From Palsa-89 sp963824345 (GTDB lineage: Bacteria > Acidobacteriota > Terriglobia > Bryobacterales > Bryobacteraceae): a stretch of DNA of 64,000 bases. A model generated the notes under the pieces. The model was not told the origin of the DNA, did no database searches, and was given only the letters and a program-made list of their open reading frames with translations. Within the stretch, counting starts at the first letter, position 1. Each line of letters begins with the position of its first letter. The position numbers were made by a program, and so were the translations under genes. Of this stretch, positions 44,498-55,417 are shown in pieces. The stretch covers positions 496,001 through 560,000 of the forward strand of contig CAWGOZ010000002.1 of assembly GCA_963824345.1 (NCBI GenBank), in the 5' to 3' direction.

Positions 44498-46775
44498 CCT
44501 GTCTGCTCATGGATTTCGATCGAGCAACGAGCCGTCGCGCCGCGGCTTCCTGATTACGATGATGGGCGCCGGGGTCATGCTGGGATACGCTCGATCAAGC
44601 CTCTCCGCCCAGCCGGCCCACAGCGCCGGCGAGCTGTTCGAGCCAACCATCTGGTACGGCATCGACCCCAGCGGTACCGTGACAATCAATATCATTCGGG
44701 CTGAGATGGGTCAGCACGTGGGTACCTCGCTGGGCCGGATCGTAGCCGAAGAGCTAGAGGCCGATTGGAACAAGGTGAAGATCGTCACCGTCGATTCCGA
44801 TTCGAAATGGGGCACCATGATCACCGGCGGCAGCTGGTCGGTGTGGCAGAGTTTCCCGTTGCTCAGCCGCGCCGGCGCCGCAGGCCGGATCGCTCTGGTG
44901 GAGGAAGGCGCCAGGCTACTGGGCGTTACTTCCCAAATGTGCACGGCGCGCGAAGGCGCGGTGCATGCCGGGGGAAGATCGATCCTGTACGGCGATATCG
45001 TCGCGCGCGGCGATTTGAAACGAACGTTCACGCCCGAACAGCTCAAGAACATTCCAATCAAGGCGCCGGACAAGCGCCGTCTGATCGGGCGGGAAACGCT
45101 GGCGCTGGATGTTCCATCGAAGGTCAACGGCCAAGGCCGCTACGGACTCGATGCCGTGGTGGAAGGAATGGTCTACGCCCGTCCCAAGATTCCGCCGACG
45201 CGTTACCAGTCCAAGGTAATCTCGATTGACGATTCGGCGGCGAAGCGAATACCTGGCTATCTGAAAAGCCTGGCTCTCGAGGACCCGTCGGGAACCGTGC
45301 CCGGCTGGGTGATGGTGTTCGCGGACAGCTTCATCGCCGCAACCCGGGCCGCCGATCTGGTGAAGGTGCGGTGGAGTTCGGGCCAGGCTGCGACTGTATC
45401 CGAGCAGGATATTCAGAATCGCGCAGCCGAGCTGATTCGAGATCCCAGCGGAGGTTCCCTGCTGGTGGACGATCCAGGCGTCGACGCTGCGCTCGCATCG
45501 GCGAAGCAGAAGATTGAGCGAACCTACACCACCAGCACCGTGATGCATTTCGCACTGGAGCCGGTGAACGCGCTGGCTTTCGAGAAAGACGGCGTTTTCG
45601 AAATTCATACCGGGAATCAATGGCAGACGCTGATCCTTCCGGTGCTGGCCAAGGCGCTGGGGCGCAGCCAGGACAAAATCGTGCTGCGCAGTTACCTGAT
45701 TGGCGGCGGATTCGGGCGGAGGCTGGACGGTGACTACGCCGTACCGGCGGCGCTGGCTGCGAAGGCCATCGGCAAGCCGGTCAAGATGGTCTGCACACGC
45801 CCCGATGACGTGCACTTTGACTGTCCGCGATCCCCTTCGACGCAGGTGCTGCGCATGGCCTGGGGAGATGGGGGCCGTGTGACGGCCATGGATCACCACG
45901 CGGCGGCCGGGTGGCCCACCGCGGTTATGGCTCCGTTCTTCATGCTGAAGGGCGTCAACGGGGTTCCTTACGATATTTTCTCGATCTCGGGCGCGGACCA
46001 CTGGTACACGGTAGGGGCTCAGCGCGTTCGCGCGCTGCGCAACGATCTGGCGGAACGGACCTTTCGGCCCGGATACCTGCGCTCCGTCGGCGCGGGCTGG
46101 ATCAACTGGGCGCTCGAAAGTTTTATGGACGAGGCTGCGCTCCAAGCTGGCGTCGATCCAGTCGAGTTTCGCCTGCGGATGCTCGATGGCGCCGGCAGAA
46201 ATGCCGGATCGTCGCCGAACTCCGTGGGTGGCGCGCACCGCCAGGCCGCTGCGCTGGCCCGCGTGGCCCAGAAGGCGGGCTGGGGTAAGCCGACGCCGAA
46301 AGATGTCGGGCTGGGCATCGCAACCACGTTCGGCCAAGAACGCGACATGCCCACTTGGCTGGCCTGCGCCGCTCGGGTGCGGGTGGATCGTTCCAACGGC
46401 CATGTGGCGGTGGAGAAGTTGACCATGGTCGTCGACGCCGGAACCATCATTCATCCCGACAGCGCCGAAGCGCAGGTGGAGGGCGCGTTGTTGTGGGGAT
46501 TGGGGATGGCCCTGCATGAAGGATCGGAGTTCGTCAACGGGCAGCCGAAGGATACCAACATGGACACCTATCGGCTGCTGCGGATGGCCGACGTGCCGGA
46601 AGTCGAGATTGAGTTTATCCCCAGCACGGAAGCCCCGGTTGGGCTCGGCGAACCGGCGACCACCGCCGTCGCACCGGCCATAGGAAATGCAATCTTCGCC
46701 GCTTGCGGGGCGCGCCTCCGCCACCTGCCGATCCGGCCCGCGGCGGTGTTGGAAGCGCTCGCGCACCGAACATGA
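44490..46775 (+). CDS. Molybdopterin-binding large subunit, xanthine-oxidase family (IorB-like)
   Basis: A 761-residue subunit with an N-terminal twin-arginine-like signal (SRRGFLITMMGAGVMLG), indicating periplasmic export as a folded complex. Moco-binding blocks include GGGFGRRLDGDY, RSVGAGWINWALESFMDE and the late GLGEPATTAVAPAIGNAIF, whose Glu is the catalytic base. With the small subunit and the cytochrome it forms a three-part periplasmic oxidase of aldehydes or N-heterocycles. The true substrate is not known. A 616-residue antisense frame is a shadow. Confidence 0.94.
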   Translation: MVSLSAHGFRSSNEPSRRGFLITMMGAGVMLGYARSSLSAQPAHSAGELFEPTIWYGIDPSGTVTINIIRAEMGQHVGTSLGRIVAEELEADWNKVKIVTVDSDSKWGTMITGGSWSVWQSFPLLSRAGAAGRIALVEEGARLLGVTSQMCTAREGAVHAGGRSILYGDIVARGDLKRTFTPEQLKNIPIKAPDKRRLIGRETLALDVPSKVNGQGRYGLDAVVEGMVYARPKIPPTRYQSKVISIDDSAAKRIPGYLKSLALEDPSGTVPGWVMVFADSFIAATRAADLVKVRWSSGQAATVSEQDIQNRAAELIRDPSGGSLLVDDPGVDAALASAKQKIERTYTTSTVMHFALEPVNALAFEKDGVFEIHTGNQWQTLILPVLAKALGRSQDKIVLRSYLIGGGFGRRLDGDYAVPAALAAKAIGKPVKMVCTRPDDVHFDCPRSPSTQVLRMAWGDGGRVTAMDHHAAAGWPTAVMAPFFMLKGVNGVPYDIFSISGADHWYTVGAQRVRALRNDLAERTFRPGYLRSVGAGWINWALESFMDEAALQAGVDPVEFRLRMLDGAGRNAGSSPNSVGGAHRQAAALARVAQKAGWGKPTPKDVGLGIATTFGQERDMPTWLACAARVRVDRSNGHVAVEKLTMVVDAGTIIHPDSAEAQVEGALLWGLGMALHEGSEFVNGQPKDTNMDTYRLLRMADVPEVEIEFIPSTEAPVGLGEPATTAVAPAIGNAIFAACGARLRHLPIRPAAVLEALAHRT

Positions 46776-46850
46776 CTACCGCAACGCGGTGTAAGCCTGG
46801 AACGACCTGAAAGCCCTTCGTCGTCCGTTCCAGGCTCTGAGTGATTTCTA

Positions 46851-46927
46851 TGGTGGGCGCGACAGGACTCGAACCTGTGACCTCCTGCGTGTGAAGCAGG
46901 CGCTCTAACCAACTGAGCTACGCGCCC
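46851..46927 (-). tRNA. tRNA-Val (anticodon CAC)
   Basis: On the minus strand the cloverleaf folds fully. The acceptor arm is GGGCGCG/CGCGCCC, the D-arm GCTC...GAGC, the anticodon stem CCTGC/GCAGG with loop TTCACAC (anticodon CAC), and the T-arm ACAGG-TTCGAGT-CCTGT. The 3' end continues as A-CCA, so CCA is encoded. It reads the valine codon GTG. 77 bases long. Confidence 0.96.
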
Positions 46928-47122
46928 GGAGGGGAAACTTTTCATAGTTTACCAGCTTCCTTAGTTTTTCCGTACCACCAACACCTCACCCCCCACTACA
47001 TCCATCACCGCAGCACCCGCCCAAAAACTACTGACCGCTCTAAGGTGCCATATAGACGGGTCCCACTCCGTCCGATGTGAATAACCAGGAGCAGCGGAAG
47101 CTGTGTGCGCGAGGACGTTGAA

Positions 47123-48784
47123 ATGAAGCTGATCGGCAAATATCAGGTAATCGAGCAGCTGGGAGACAGCGCAGCCGGCGCCACGTACCGGGTTCGCGAC
47201 AATTTCCGCAATCGCGAATTCGCTCTCAAGGTCCTCAAAACCGTCCCCGGGCTAACCAGCGCCGCTAAAGAACAGTTCTGCGACTACCTTGCCCGCTGCG
47301 CCGAATTGGTCCATCGTAACTTGGTCAAGGTCCAGGACCTGGGGGAAGTAGAGGAAGGAATATTCGTAGTCTCGGAATGGCGAACCGGTATGGACCTCGA
47401 TCGGTTCATGCGCGAGAACCGGGACTTGCCGCTCGGTCAAAAGCTGGCGCTGGTCGCGCAAGTGGCCGAAGGGTTAGCGTTTGCCCATTCGCGCGAAATC
47501 GCGCACGGCGATCTCAAGCCCAGTAATGTATTCGTGGACGGCGAGCGCGACATCACGATCCTGGATTTTGGGATCGCAAGGTGGCTCGCCGCGCGGCTGG
47601 ACGCAGGCAGCCGGCCGGAAGAGCTGGTGGCCAACTATCTCGCGCCCGAACAGGTGCTGGGACAGCCGTTCGACGCGCGTTCCGACATCTTCGCGCTGGG
47701 GTTGATGCTCTACCAGTTCATCTCCGGCAAGTACCCGTTCGCCGCGCCGGCCGGATTGATTCCGCGCGAAATCGTGCACGCCAACGTGGAATCGCTGCGA
47801 AATTTGGATCCGCAAATCCCGCAACAACTCGCTGCGCTGGTCGAGCGCGCCTTGCTGAAGGATCCGGCGGCACGTCTCAGAACCGCCGAGGAATTTGCCG
47901 CTGGACTCTACCTGGCCGCACAGGAGCTGCGGCGCCAGGCTTCAGCCGCGGCACCCGATGTGGCCGCGCCGGTGGGATCCCTGGCCCTGGAAACACCCCC
48001 GCCGGTGCCCGCAACACCCACGCCGGTGGTTCGCCAGACGCCCCAGAGTGCACCCGAACAGCCGGTGCGCCAAAGACCGCAGGACGTGCTGGCCGTGCCG
48101 CAACCGTGGACCGCGCGATCCTTCGCCGCCGGCGCTCCGCTGACGAAAGAGCCTCTGCGGGAGCAAGCGCAAGCGGAGCCGCCGCAACCACCTGCTCCGC
48201 AACAGCCTCTTGCGCCGGCGCCTGCCGCGACGCCCATTCCTGCGCAAGCAGCGCCGGCTCCCATGGCCCGAGTGCCGGAAGTCACGCCGCGTCCCGACCT
48301 GTCTGCTCAGAATCCAATCGCGGCGTTTCGGGAACTGCCGGCGAAACCTCCACTGGCCACGGCGGCTCCGCTGGTCACCAGACGAACCGTCACCGTGTTG
48401 GCTGGTCTGGTCCTGGCGGCGGGAATCGTCGGTTCGTTTGTTTCGCGCCGAGGCTTGCAGGCTTCCCCGAATAAGGACCTTGTTCCGCCGGTTGCGGCCC
48501 AGCCCAGGCCGCACGCGGTGGCCTCGGACTCCCCGCCGGCCGTCCCGCAGAAACCCGAGGCCGCAACCACGGACGAACCCGATGCCGACGACTTGGGAAA
48601 TGCCGAACTCGCCGCCAGGGAAACCCTCCGTGGGCCGGTCCGGACCCTCTGGGAGTCGGGTCGATATGCCGAAGCCCTGGCGCTGGTGAACCACGTCTTA
48701 GCCACCAATCCAAACGATGCCGAAGCCCGCGCCTGGAAGAAAAAGGTTCGCGATGCCCAAAAGGCTGAAGCAGCGCTGAAGTAG
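47123..48784 (+). CDS. Membrane Ser/Thr protein kinase (PknB-like)
   Basis: A 553-residue protein starting at ATG 47123 after GAGGA. The kinase domain is about 8-265: the glycine loop is degenerate (LGDSAAGATYRV), with catalytic Lys in FALKVLK, HGDLKPSN (HGD instead of HRD) and DFG in LDFGIAR. A long Pro/Ala-rich linker (about 285-415), a membrane helix (TVTVLAGLVLAAGIVGSFV), then an extracytoplasmic tail with a short TPR-like repeat. Asp of the catalytic loop and DFG are present, so activity is plausible. The PEGA protein gene follows by 15 bases. Confidence 0.88.
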   Translation: MKLIGKYQVIEQLGDSAAGATYRVRDNFRNREFALKVLKTVPGLTSAAKEQFCDYLARCAELVHRNLVKVQDLGEVEEGIFVVSEWRTGMDLDRFMRENRDLPLGQKLALVAQVAEGLAFAHSREIAHGDLKPSNVFVDGERDITILDFGIARWLAARLDAGSRPEELVANYLAPEQVLGQPFDARSDIFALGLMLYQFISGKYPFAAPAGLIPREIVHANVESLRNLDPQIPQQLAALVERALLKDPAARLRTAEEFAAGLYLAAQELRRQASAAAPDVAAPVGSLALETPPPVPATPTPVVRQTPQSAPEQPVRQRPQDVLAVPQPWTARSFAAGAPLTKEPLREQAQAEPPQPPAPQQPLAPAPAATPIPAQAAPAPMARVPEVTPRPDLSAQNPIAAFRELPAKPPLATAAPLVTRRTVTVLAGLVLAAGIVGSFVSRRGLQASPNKDLVPPVAAQPRPHAVASDSPPAVPQKPEAATTDEPDADDLGNAELAARETLRGPVRTLWESGRYAEALALVNHVLATNPNDAEARAWKKKVRDAQKAEAALK

Positions 48785-48799
48785 CACCTGAGGACCGAC

Positions 48800-50059
48800 A
48801 TGCGACGCGAAATCTTGTCCGTTATTTGGCCCGCCGCTCTCCTGCTGGCACTGGGGGGAATCCCTCAGCCTGGCAGCCCGGCCACCGATCCGAAGCCCGC
48901 TCACGGCAAGAAAGCCGATTCATTTCTTAGCGGCGAGCCGTTCACGCTCGAGCAGGTGCTGTTGTTGTTGAAGCAGGATGCCATTCCCCTGCGGCGCCGC
49001 AAGGAAGCCATCGAGAATCGCGGCGTCGCGTTCGCCCTTTCCTCCGACGCGCTGGCCAAGCTCGAATCCGCGGGAGCGACAGATGAGATTCTGGATGTCA
49101 TCAAGAGTAAGGCGAAGGCCCCCGTGCCGCCCGTTGCTCCCACCGGCCCGCCCAAGGGAAGCCTGGCCCTTACGTGCGCGCCGGCCGAATGCCAGGTGAG
49201 CCTCAACGGCACCTCCATTGGCCTCACCTCCGGAGGCACGCTCCTGGCCACGGGTCTGACACCCGGTAACTGGGTGGTTGATTTCAGCAAGGAAGGGTTT
49301 GTAGGAAATAAAAGCACGGTCCTGGTGGAGCCCGCCAAGAGCACGGCCGTGGCGGCGACACTCGGGCCGGACCGCGCAGCGCGCGAAGCGTTTGGATCGG
49401 AGCTGTTCCAGAAGATGCTGCGGGCCGTTGGCGGCGACGACGGGCTCAAGGCCTTCGGTTCCGTGCAAGCCGTCGGCAGCGCCACGCTGTGGGATCGCGA
49501 CGGTAAGAGCGTCCGCTGGACCCTGCTGATGCGCAACCGCGCGGATCGCGGGCTATTTCAGGCCAAATCAGGCCGCCTGTTGCATGAAGTAATGTTCTCC
49601 GGAAGCGAGTTCAAAGCCAGCAAGAATCTCAAGGGCGACGAAGCCTTGGAGATGCCCACCGATTTTGGGCTGATTCGCGATTACCAGCTCCCGGCCTTCA
49701 TCGCACGATTGCAAAGCCCCGGTTTCAAACTAACGGCGGATCATCCGAATCCAGCCGCGAGCGACGAGTTTGTGCTGTTTGCCGAAGCGGGGACCGAAAA
49801 GATCGCCGTCGCCCTGGACTCCAACTCTCGGCCCGAGCGCATCAAAATCACGACGGCTTCCGGGTTGGGCGCAGCGCTCGTCACCTATGCGGATTACATG
49901 CAAAACGGGAGCGCCTTCTATCCCAAAACCATGCAGATCAAACCGGATAACCAACAGCAAGGCATCGAGGTTCGTTTTGACACGGTCGAGCTCAATCAGA
50001 ACCTGACCGATCCCGACTACAAGCTGCGCGGCAAACCCTTTGTCGACCTGGGAAACTGA
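48800..50059 (+). CDS. Secreted PEGA-domain protein
   Basis: A 419-residue exported protein (signal WPAALLLALGGIPQPGSPA). Residues about 45-110 form a helical region (VLLLLKQDAIPLRRRKEAI). About 123-192 is a PEGA domain (GSLALTCAPAECQVSLNGTSIG). The C-terminal 220 residues resemble LolA-like or outer-membrane lipoprotein-carrier folds in strand pattern, a weak guess. It is coupled with the kinase gene upstream, as is common in Acidobacteria. Confidence 0.75.
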   Translation: MRREILSVIWPAALLLALGGIPQPGSPATDPKPAHGKKADSFLSGEPFTLEQVLLLLKQDAIPLRRRKEAIENRGVAFALSSDALAKLESAGATDEILDVIKSKAKAPVPPVAPTGPPKGSLALTCAPAECQVSLNGTSIGLTSGGTLLATGLTPGNWVVDFSKEGFVGNKSTVLVEPAKSTAVAATLGPDRAAREAFGSELFQKMLRAVGGDDGLKAFGSVQAVGSATLWDRDGKSVRWTLLMRNRADRGLFQAKSGRLLHEVMFSGSEFKASKNLKGDEALEMPTDFGLIRDYQLPAFIARLQSPGFKLTADHPNPAASDEFVLFAEAGTEKIAVALDSNSRPERIKITTASGLGAALVTYADYMQNGSAFYPKTMQIKPDNQQQGIEVRFDTVELNQNLTDPDYKLRGKPFVDLGN

Positions 50060-50149
50060 CCGCTCGCCGATACTAATCCAGGCGGTACTACGCAAGAAAA
50101 GTACCGAAGAAATTCGAACCTTTTCGGACTCTTCCCCGTCTAAATCAAT

Positions 50150-50518
50150 ATGACGATGAAGCGGGAGGTTGAGTCCGAATATCGCGATTCTTTTGAAGAC
50201 TTTTCCAAGAAGGCGCAGCGCGTGCAGTCGATGACCGTACCGCACGGCACGGATGGGAAGGCGCTCGACAGCGCATTGCTCGAGTTGGAGAAGGCGCACC
50301 TGGCGTACAATCAGGCACGCGATGCCTTCCTCGAATCGCTGCTGCCCGCATCTGCGCACCTACCGGCTGCGGACGACAAGAACCGCCCCCGAGATGTTCC
50401 CGTCATTGCCGAACTGATTTGGGAAGGCGCCGGACGGCCCGAGGGAACCGCGCAAGAGGATTGGCGCCGCGCCGAAGCCATCGTCAAATGCGCCGTCGCG
50501 ACAGCCGATCGCGACTAA
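50150..50518 (+). CDS. DUF2934-like small protein
   Basis: A 122-residue protein. The C-terminal VPVIAELIWEGAGRPEGTAQ and EDWRRAE match the DUF2934 pattern ('A..IW...GRPeG...e.W..AE'), common in Acidobacteria and Rhizobiales. The N-terminal half is helical and charged. Function unknown. Confidence 0.7.
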   Translation: MTMKREVESEYRDSFEDFSKKAQRVQSMTVPHGTDGKALDSALLELEKAHLAYNQARDAFLESLLPASAHLPAADDKNRPRDVPVIAELIWEGAGRPEGTAQEDWRRAEAIVKCAVATADRD

Positions 50519-50527
50519 CTCGGCTCG

Positions 50528-51016
50528 TTACCGCCCTGTAGCTGCCCGCGACGCAATCGCTTCCATCTGTTTTATGTGATTCCGGTCGTGTCCCGCCATG
50601 GTTTCGACGATGGTCTGGAACGTCATGGTCCCACGCTCCGGATGCGTTACCGGCTTGGCCAGATGGGCCGGCGTCGCCGAGCGGATCAACACCAGGTTCC
50701 ACGCCCGCAACGCCGTCAATGCCGCCAGCGCGAGCTGGGCGTCGGCCGAAGAATAGCCTTGGGCCCACAGATCCTGATCGAAAGGCTGCATGACGTGATG
50801 ATCCTCCGACAAGGTCTGCCGTAAGCGGAATCCAAACGCGATCTCACAGTCCGCCAGATGGCACACGATGTCGCGCGCGCTCCATTTGCCTGGCGCGGGC
50901 CGGGTTTCCAGCCGCTCCCCTCCGATGGTCTCCACCAATTCCTTCAGACGGCCGGGCGTGTTAGAGATCACATCCAACGGTGTCTGGTTGCCGATGTGGC
51001 TTGCATAGGGGTTCAT
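50528..51016 (-). CDS. DinB/YfiT-like metal-dependent protein
   Basis: The start at ATG 51016 gives 162 residues; the frame stays open upstream inside the neighbouring gene. The four-helix DinB fold is indicated by GKWSARDIVCHLADCEIAFGF and TIVETMAGHDRNHIKQME, which provide the three His ligands of the metal site. Many members are thiol-dependent transferases (bacillithiol or mycothiol). It lies 22 bases after the membrane glycosyltransferase gene. Confidence 0.88.
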   Translation of the reverse strand: MNPYASHIGNQTPLDVISNTPGRLKELVETIGGERLETRPAPGKWSARDIVCHLADCEIAFGFRLRQTLSEDHHVMQPFDQDLWAQGYSSADAQLALAALTALRAWNLVLIRSATPAHLAKPVTHPERGTMTFQTIVETMAGHDRNHIKQMEAIASRAATGR

Positions 51017-51038
51017 GGCACGAAAGTAACACGGAGCC

Positions 51039-52625
51039 CTAGGGGTGCGGCGCGCGAGCGGCGAATCGCCACAATTCGAATACCGGGCGGCCCCTGGAAT
51101 CGGAGATGGTTTGTAGCACGCGTTTTTCATAGCCGGCGGAGGCAGCCACCGCTTCCAGGCGCGCGCGGAACCCTTTGTAGTTTTCCAGAGCAGCAACATG
51201 GGTCACGAACAGTCCGTGAGGATCGGCGGCCATAGCCGCAATGTCGCGCAGCTCGCGCGGGCCAGGATTACCGGCGGCTAACAGATCCTGCGGGTAATGT
51301 AGAGCCAGGCGGCCCTGGTGAAGGAATTCAAGCGTTTCGAACATTCCCCAGTCGGCTATGTACACCGAGTCGTCGGGCGCTTGCGGCAGGGCCCTCGATA
51401 AACTCGAAATTGCGTCGCTGAAAGTACCCGCCGCGCCGTTTCGGTCGAATTGAACGAAATACCGATCGACTAGCAACAGATTCGACACCACCAGTGCCGC
51501 CGCCAGAACGGGAGGAATCCAGCGCGGCCGCAGAGCCGCCAACGCGATCCCAACCAGCAACTGCGGGAGCGGCCACAACAAAACCGTGTGATGGATGCCC
51601 GTGCCGGCGCCTCGCGTGATCGCCATTCCCAGAAACGTTATCGCGCAGAAGGTAACGGCAAACACCCCCGCCTGGCGGGCCGGCGAGCGCCACCACAGGG
51701 GCGCGGCGAGAAGCGCCAATGCGATGGCGTAAGGAAACAGAGACGAGGAAAATCCACCGAGGCGTCCCTCCAGGCGTGATGACGGAAGCCCCGGCTGTGG
51801 CGTCGCCGAATCCTCCGCCACAAGATAGCCGAAAAGTCCGGAGCCATCCGCTGCGCCGCGCAGTTGTTCCAGTTTCGCACTAAAGTCTTGCGTCGAAATA
51901 CCGTTGCTCGCACGCAGCGTCGCTCCGGTCCGATGCAGATTGAAGAGCAGCAGCGGAAGCGCTCCCGCCACGAACGCCAGCGCACACCGGCTCACCAGGC
52001 GGCGATCGCGCAGCCGCCGGCGGCATTCGGGCCAGTACGCCACCAGCGCTCCGGCGGCCAGCCCGGAGAGCGCCCACACGAACGTCGCCTTGTTCCACAG
52101 AGCCAGCCCAAACAGAAAGCACGCCAGAATCGAGCGGCGGGACGCCATCGCCAGGCACCCGCCCACCAGCAGCAGATGCTCCAGCGCAACCGGCCCCCAG
52201 TCGAACGTATCGGTCAACAGAAATATCGGATCGGTGGCCAGCAGAACGGCGGCAATCACGGCGGCAGCCCGTCCGGCCAGGGAATCGGCCAGGAAAAAGA
52301 AAAGCAGAATAGTCGCCGTTCCCACCAGCACCATCGGTAGCCGGACCGCAAAGACAGACGCGCCGCCGGCGCGCAGAATAGGCCAGCACAGCAGCGTCTT
52401 GAAAGTTCCTATATAGGCGATGATCATCACCGGAACTTTGTGATGCAGAATGCCGAGCTCAAAATCCGGGCTCAACCGGTAGTATAAAGGTTGGGCGAAC
52501 AGCGTCTCGTCGACCTCTAAACCCGCGCGTGGAATCAGCAGCGTGCCGAGGAGCAGGAACAGGCAGGCTGCGCCGCCCACCATCCAAATCGCGCGCGCGT
52601 TGCCCTTCACGCGTTCGCCTTCCAA
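51039..52625 (-). CDS. GT39-like membrane glycosyltransferase
   Basis: A 528-residue protein with about ten membrane helices. The first periplasmic loop has the acidic pair in PRAGLEVDETLFAQPLYYR, as in dolichyl-phosphate-mannose/ArnT-type GT-C enzymes. It likely transfers a sugar from a polyprenyl donor to lipid or protein. The start is TTG at 52625; a GTG at 52610 is an alternative. It lies 10 bases after the HEAT-repeat gene. Confidence 0.8.
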   Translation of the reverse strand: MEGERVKGNARAIWMVGGAACLFLLLGTLLIPRAGLEVDETLFAQPLYYRLSPDFELGILHHKVPVMIIAYIGTFKTLLCWPILRAGGASVFAVRLPMVLVGTATILLFFFLADSLAGRAAAVIAAVLLATDPIFLLTDTFDWGPVALEHLLLVGGCLAMASRRSILACFLFGLALWNKATFVWALSGLAAGALVAYWPECRRRLRDRRLVSRCALAFVAGALPLLLFNLHRTGATLRASNGISTQDFSAKLEQLRGAADGSGLFGYLVAEDSATPQPGLPSSRLEGRLGGFSSSLFPYAIALALLAAPLWWRSPARQAGVFAVTFCAITFLGMAITRGAGTGIHHTVLLWPLPQLLVGIALAALRPRWIPPVLAAALVVSNLLLVDRYFVQFDRNGAAGTFSDAISSLSRALPQAPDDSVYIADWGMFETLEFLHQGRLALHYPQDLLAAGNPGPRELRDIAAMAADPHGLFVTHVAALENYKGFRARLEAVAASAGYEKRVLQTISDSRGRPVFELWRFAARAPHP

Positions 52626-52635
52626 TCCGACCAGT

Positions 52636-54141
<1,506 letters not shown>

Positions 54142-54159
54142 ATGGGGGCGCGGCAGTGC

Positions 54160-54610
54160 CTACTCTTCCTCTTTGACGACGTTGACCGCGATTTCAACCG
54201 TCACTTCGGGGTGCAGCCGCAGTGGAACCTTGTACTCTCCCAGCGATTTGATGGGCTCTTCCAACACGATTTTGCGGCGCTCGATGGTATAACCCTGCGT
54301 CTCCAGCGCTTCGGCGATGTCCTTGGTGGTCACCGAACCGAACAGCTGGCCGTTCTCGCCCGCCTTCTGCGCAATGGTCACCACCACCGCCGCCATCAGC
54401 TTGGCCAATTCGCCGGCCTCGCCCACCACCTTGGCTTCACGCCGTAAATGCGCCTGGCGTTCCTGCTCCACAATCTTCTTGTTGGACTCGGTGGCGGCCA
54501 CCGCCAGCCGCTTGGGAAGCAGGAAATTGCGCGCGTAACCGGACGTGACTTTCACCAACTGGCCGCGCGCGCCCAGCTTTTCGAACGTCTTCTCTCAAGA
54601 TCACTTCCAT
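54160..54610 (-). CDS. rplI: 50S ribosomal protein L9, with apparent frameshift at codon 9-10
   Basis: From codon 11 on, the frame is a normal L9 (EKLGARGQLVKVTSGYARNF, then LLPKRLAVAAT), ending at 54160. The expected L9 start MEVILREDV is found at ATG 54610 but in another frame: an extra base in GAACGTC (54583-54589, + strand) separates the two. With the base removed the protein is 149 residues, the standard L9 length. The uninterrupted frame only starts at TTG 54558 and lacks the N-terminal strand. L9 is dispensable in E. coli, but sequence error is the simplest explanation. Confidence 0.93.
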
Positions 54611-54622
54611 GATGACAATCTC

Positions 54623-54922
54623 CTATATCGCCGTAGCGAACGGAATCAAAGCGATATTCCGCGCCTGCTTGATGGCTTCGGCCAGCCGCTTCTGATGCGG
54701 CGTGCAAACACCCGAAATCCGCCGCGGAACGATCTTCCCGCGCTCGGAAATGAAGGACGAAAGCATGCGCACGTCTTTGTAGTTGATGTCGTCGATCTTT
54801 TCCACGCAGAACCGGCATACCTTCTTGCGCCGGAAATATTGCTTCTTGGTGGCCAGCGCTTTGTCGCCGCCGGTAGGTCGCATCGATCCGCTAATGGGAC
54901 GTCCGCCTCGTTGTTCAGCCAT
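54623..54922 (-). CDS. rpsR: 30S ribosomal protein S18
   Basis: A 99-residue S18 with the typical core KKVCRFCVEKIDDINYKDVR and RISGVCTPHQKRLAEAIKQAR. The N-terminal extension (about 25 residues) is longer than in E. coli. It lies between rpsF and rplI, the usual order rpsF-rpsR-rplI. Confidence 0.96.
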   Translation of the reverse strand: MAEQRGGRPISGSMRPTGGDKALATKKQYFRRKKVCRFCVEKIDDINYKDVRMLSSFISERGKIVPRRISGVCTPHQKRLAEAIKQARNIALIPFATAI

Positions 54923-54931
54923 GCTGGTCTC

Positions 54932-55417
54932 CTATTCCTTCCCCGCAACGGGGGCAGCCACCGGCGCATTGACCGGAGCACCCGGCATGGGAGCGCCCGG
55001 CCGCGGACCGGACGGTTCAGCCGCGCCCGCCATGGCGTGCTCCAGCGGCACACTGGGAGCCGCCGGCGGCAACGGCTTGCGAGCGGCGCGCTTTTCGCGG
55101 TCTTTCTTGCGCTTCTCGATCTTTTTCAGCTTCTCGTCGATCCGCACGCTCTGGAACTTCATCACCAGGTCCGAAACGCGCAAACGCCGCTCCACCTCCA
55201 ACACCGTCTCCGGCTTGGTGGTGAATTGCAGCAATACATAGAAGCCTTCGGTGCGTTTTTGTACGCGATAGGCCAGCTTGCGTATGCCCCATTTGTCGGA
55301 CTTGTCGACATTGCCTCCCTGGGAGGCGATGTAGGTTGTCAATTGTTCGATCAGGTGATCGATGTCTTCTTCCGGCGCATCCGGCCGGAGAATAAACAGC
55401 TCTTCGTAGATCCTCAT
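54932..55417 (-). CDS. rpsF: 30S ribosomal protein S6 with Pro/Ala-rich tail
   Basis: A 161-residue product. Residues 1-100 are S6 (RIYEELFILRPDAPEEDIDH; KWGIRKLAYRVQKRTEGFYV). A Lys/Arg-rich helix and a Pro/Ala/Gly-rich tail of about 45 residues follow, making it longer than the usual 95-135. Its ATG overlaps the pth stop (ATGA). Confidence 0.96.
   Translation of the reverse strand: MRIYEELFILRPDAPEEDIDHLIEQLTTYIASQGGNVDKSDKWGIRKLAYRVQKRTEGFYVLLQFTTKPETVLEVERRLRVSDLVMKFQSVRIDEKLKKIEKRKKDREKRAARKPLPPAAPSVPLEHAMAGAAEPSGPRPGAPMPGAPVNAPVAAPVAGKE

Noticed and set aside
44916..46766. 616-codon open frame on the minus strand
   Set aside because: Antisense to the molybdopterin subunit gene; Arg/His/Gly-rich shadow composition.
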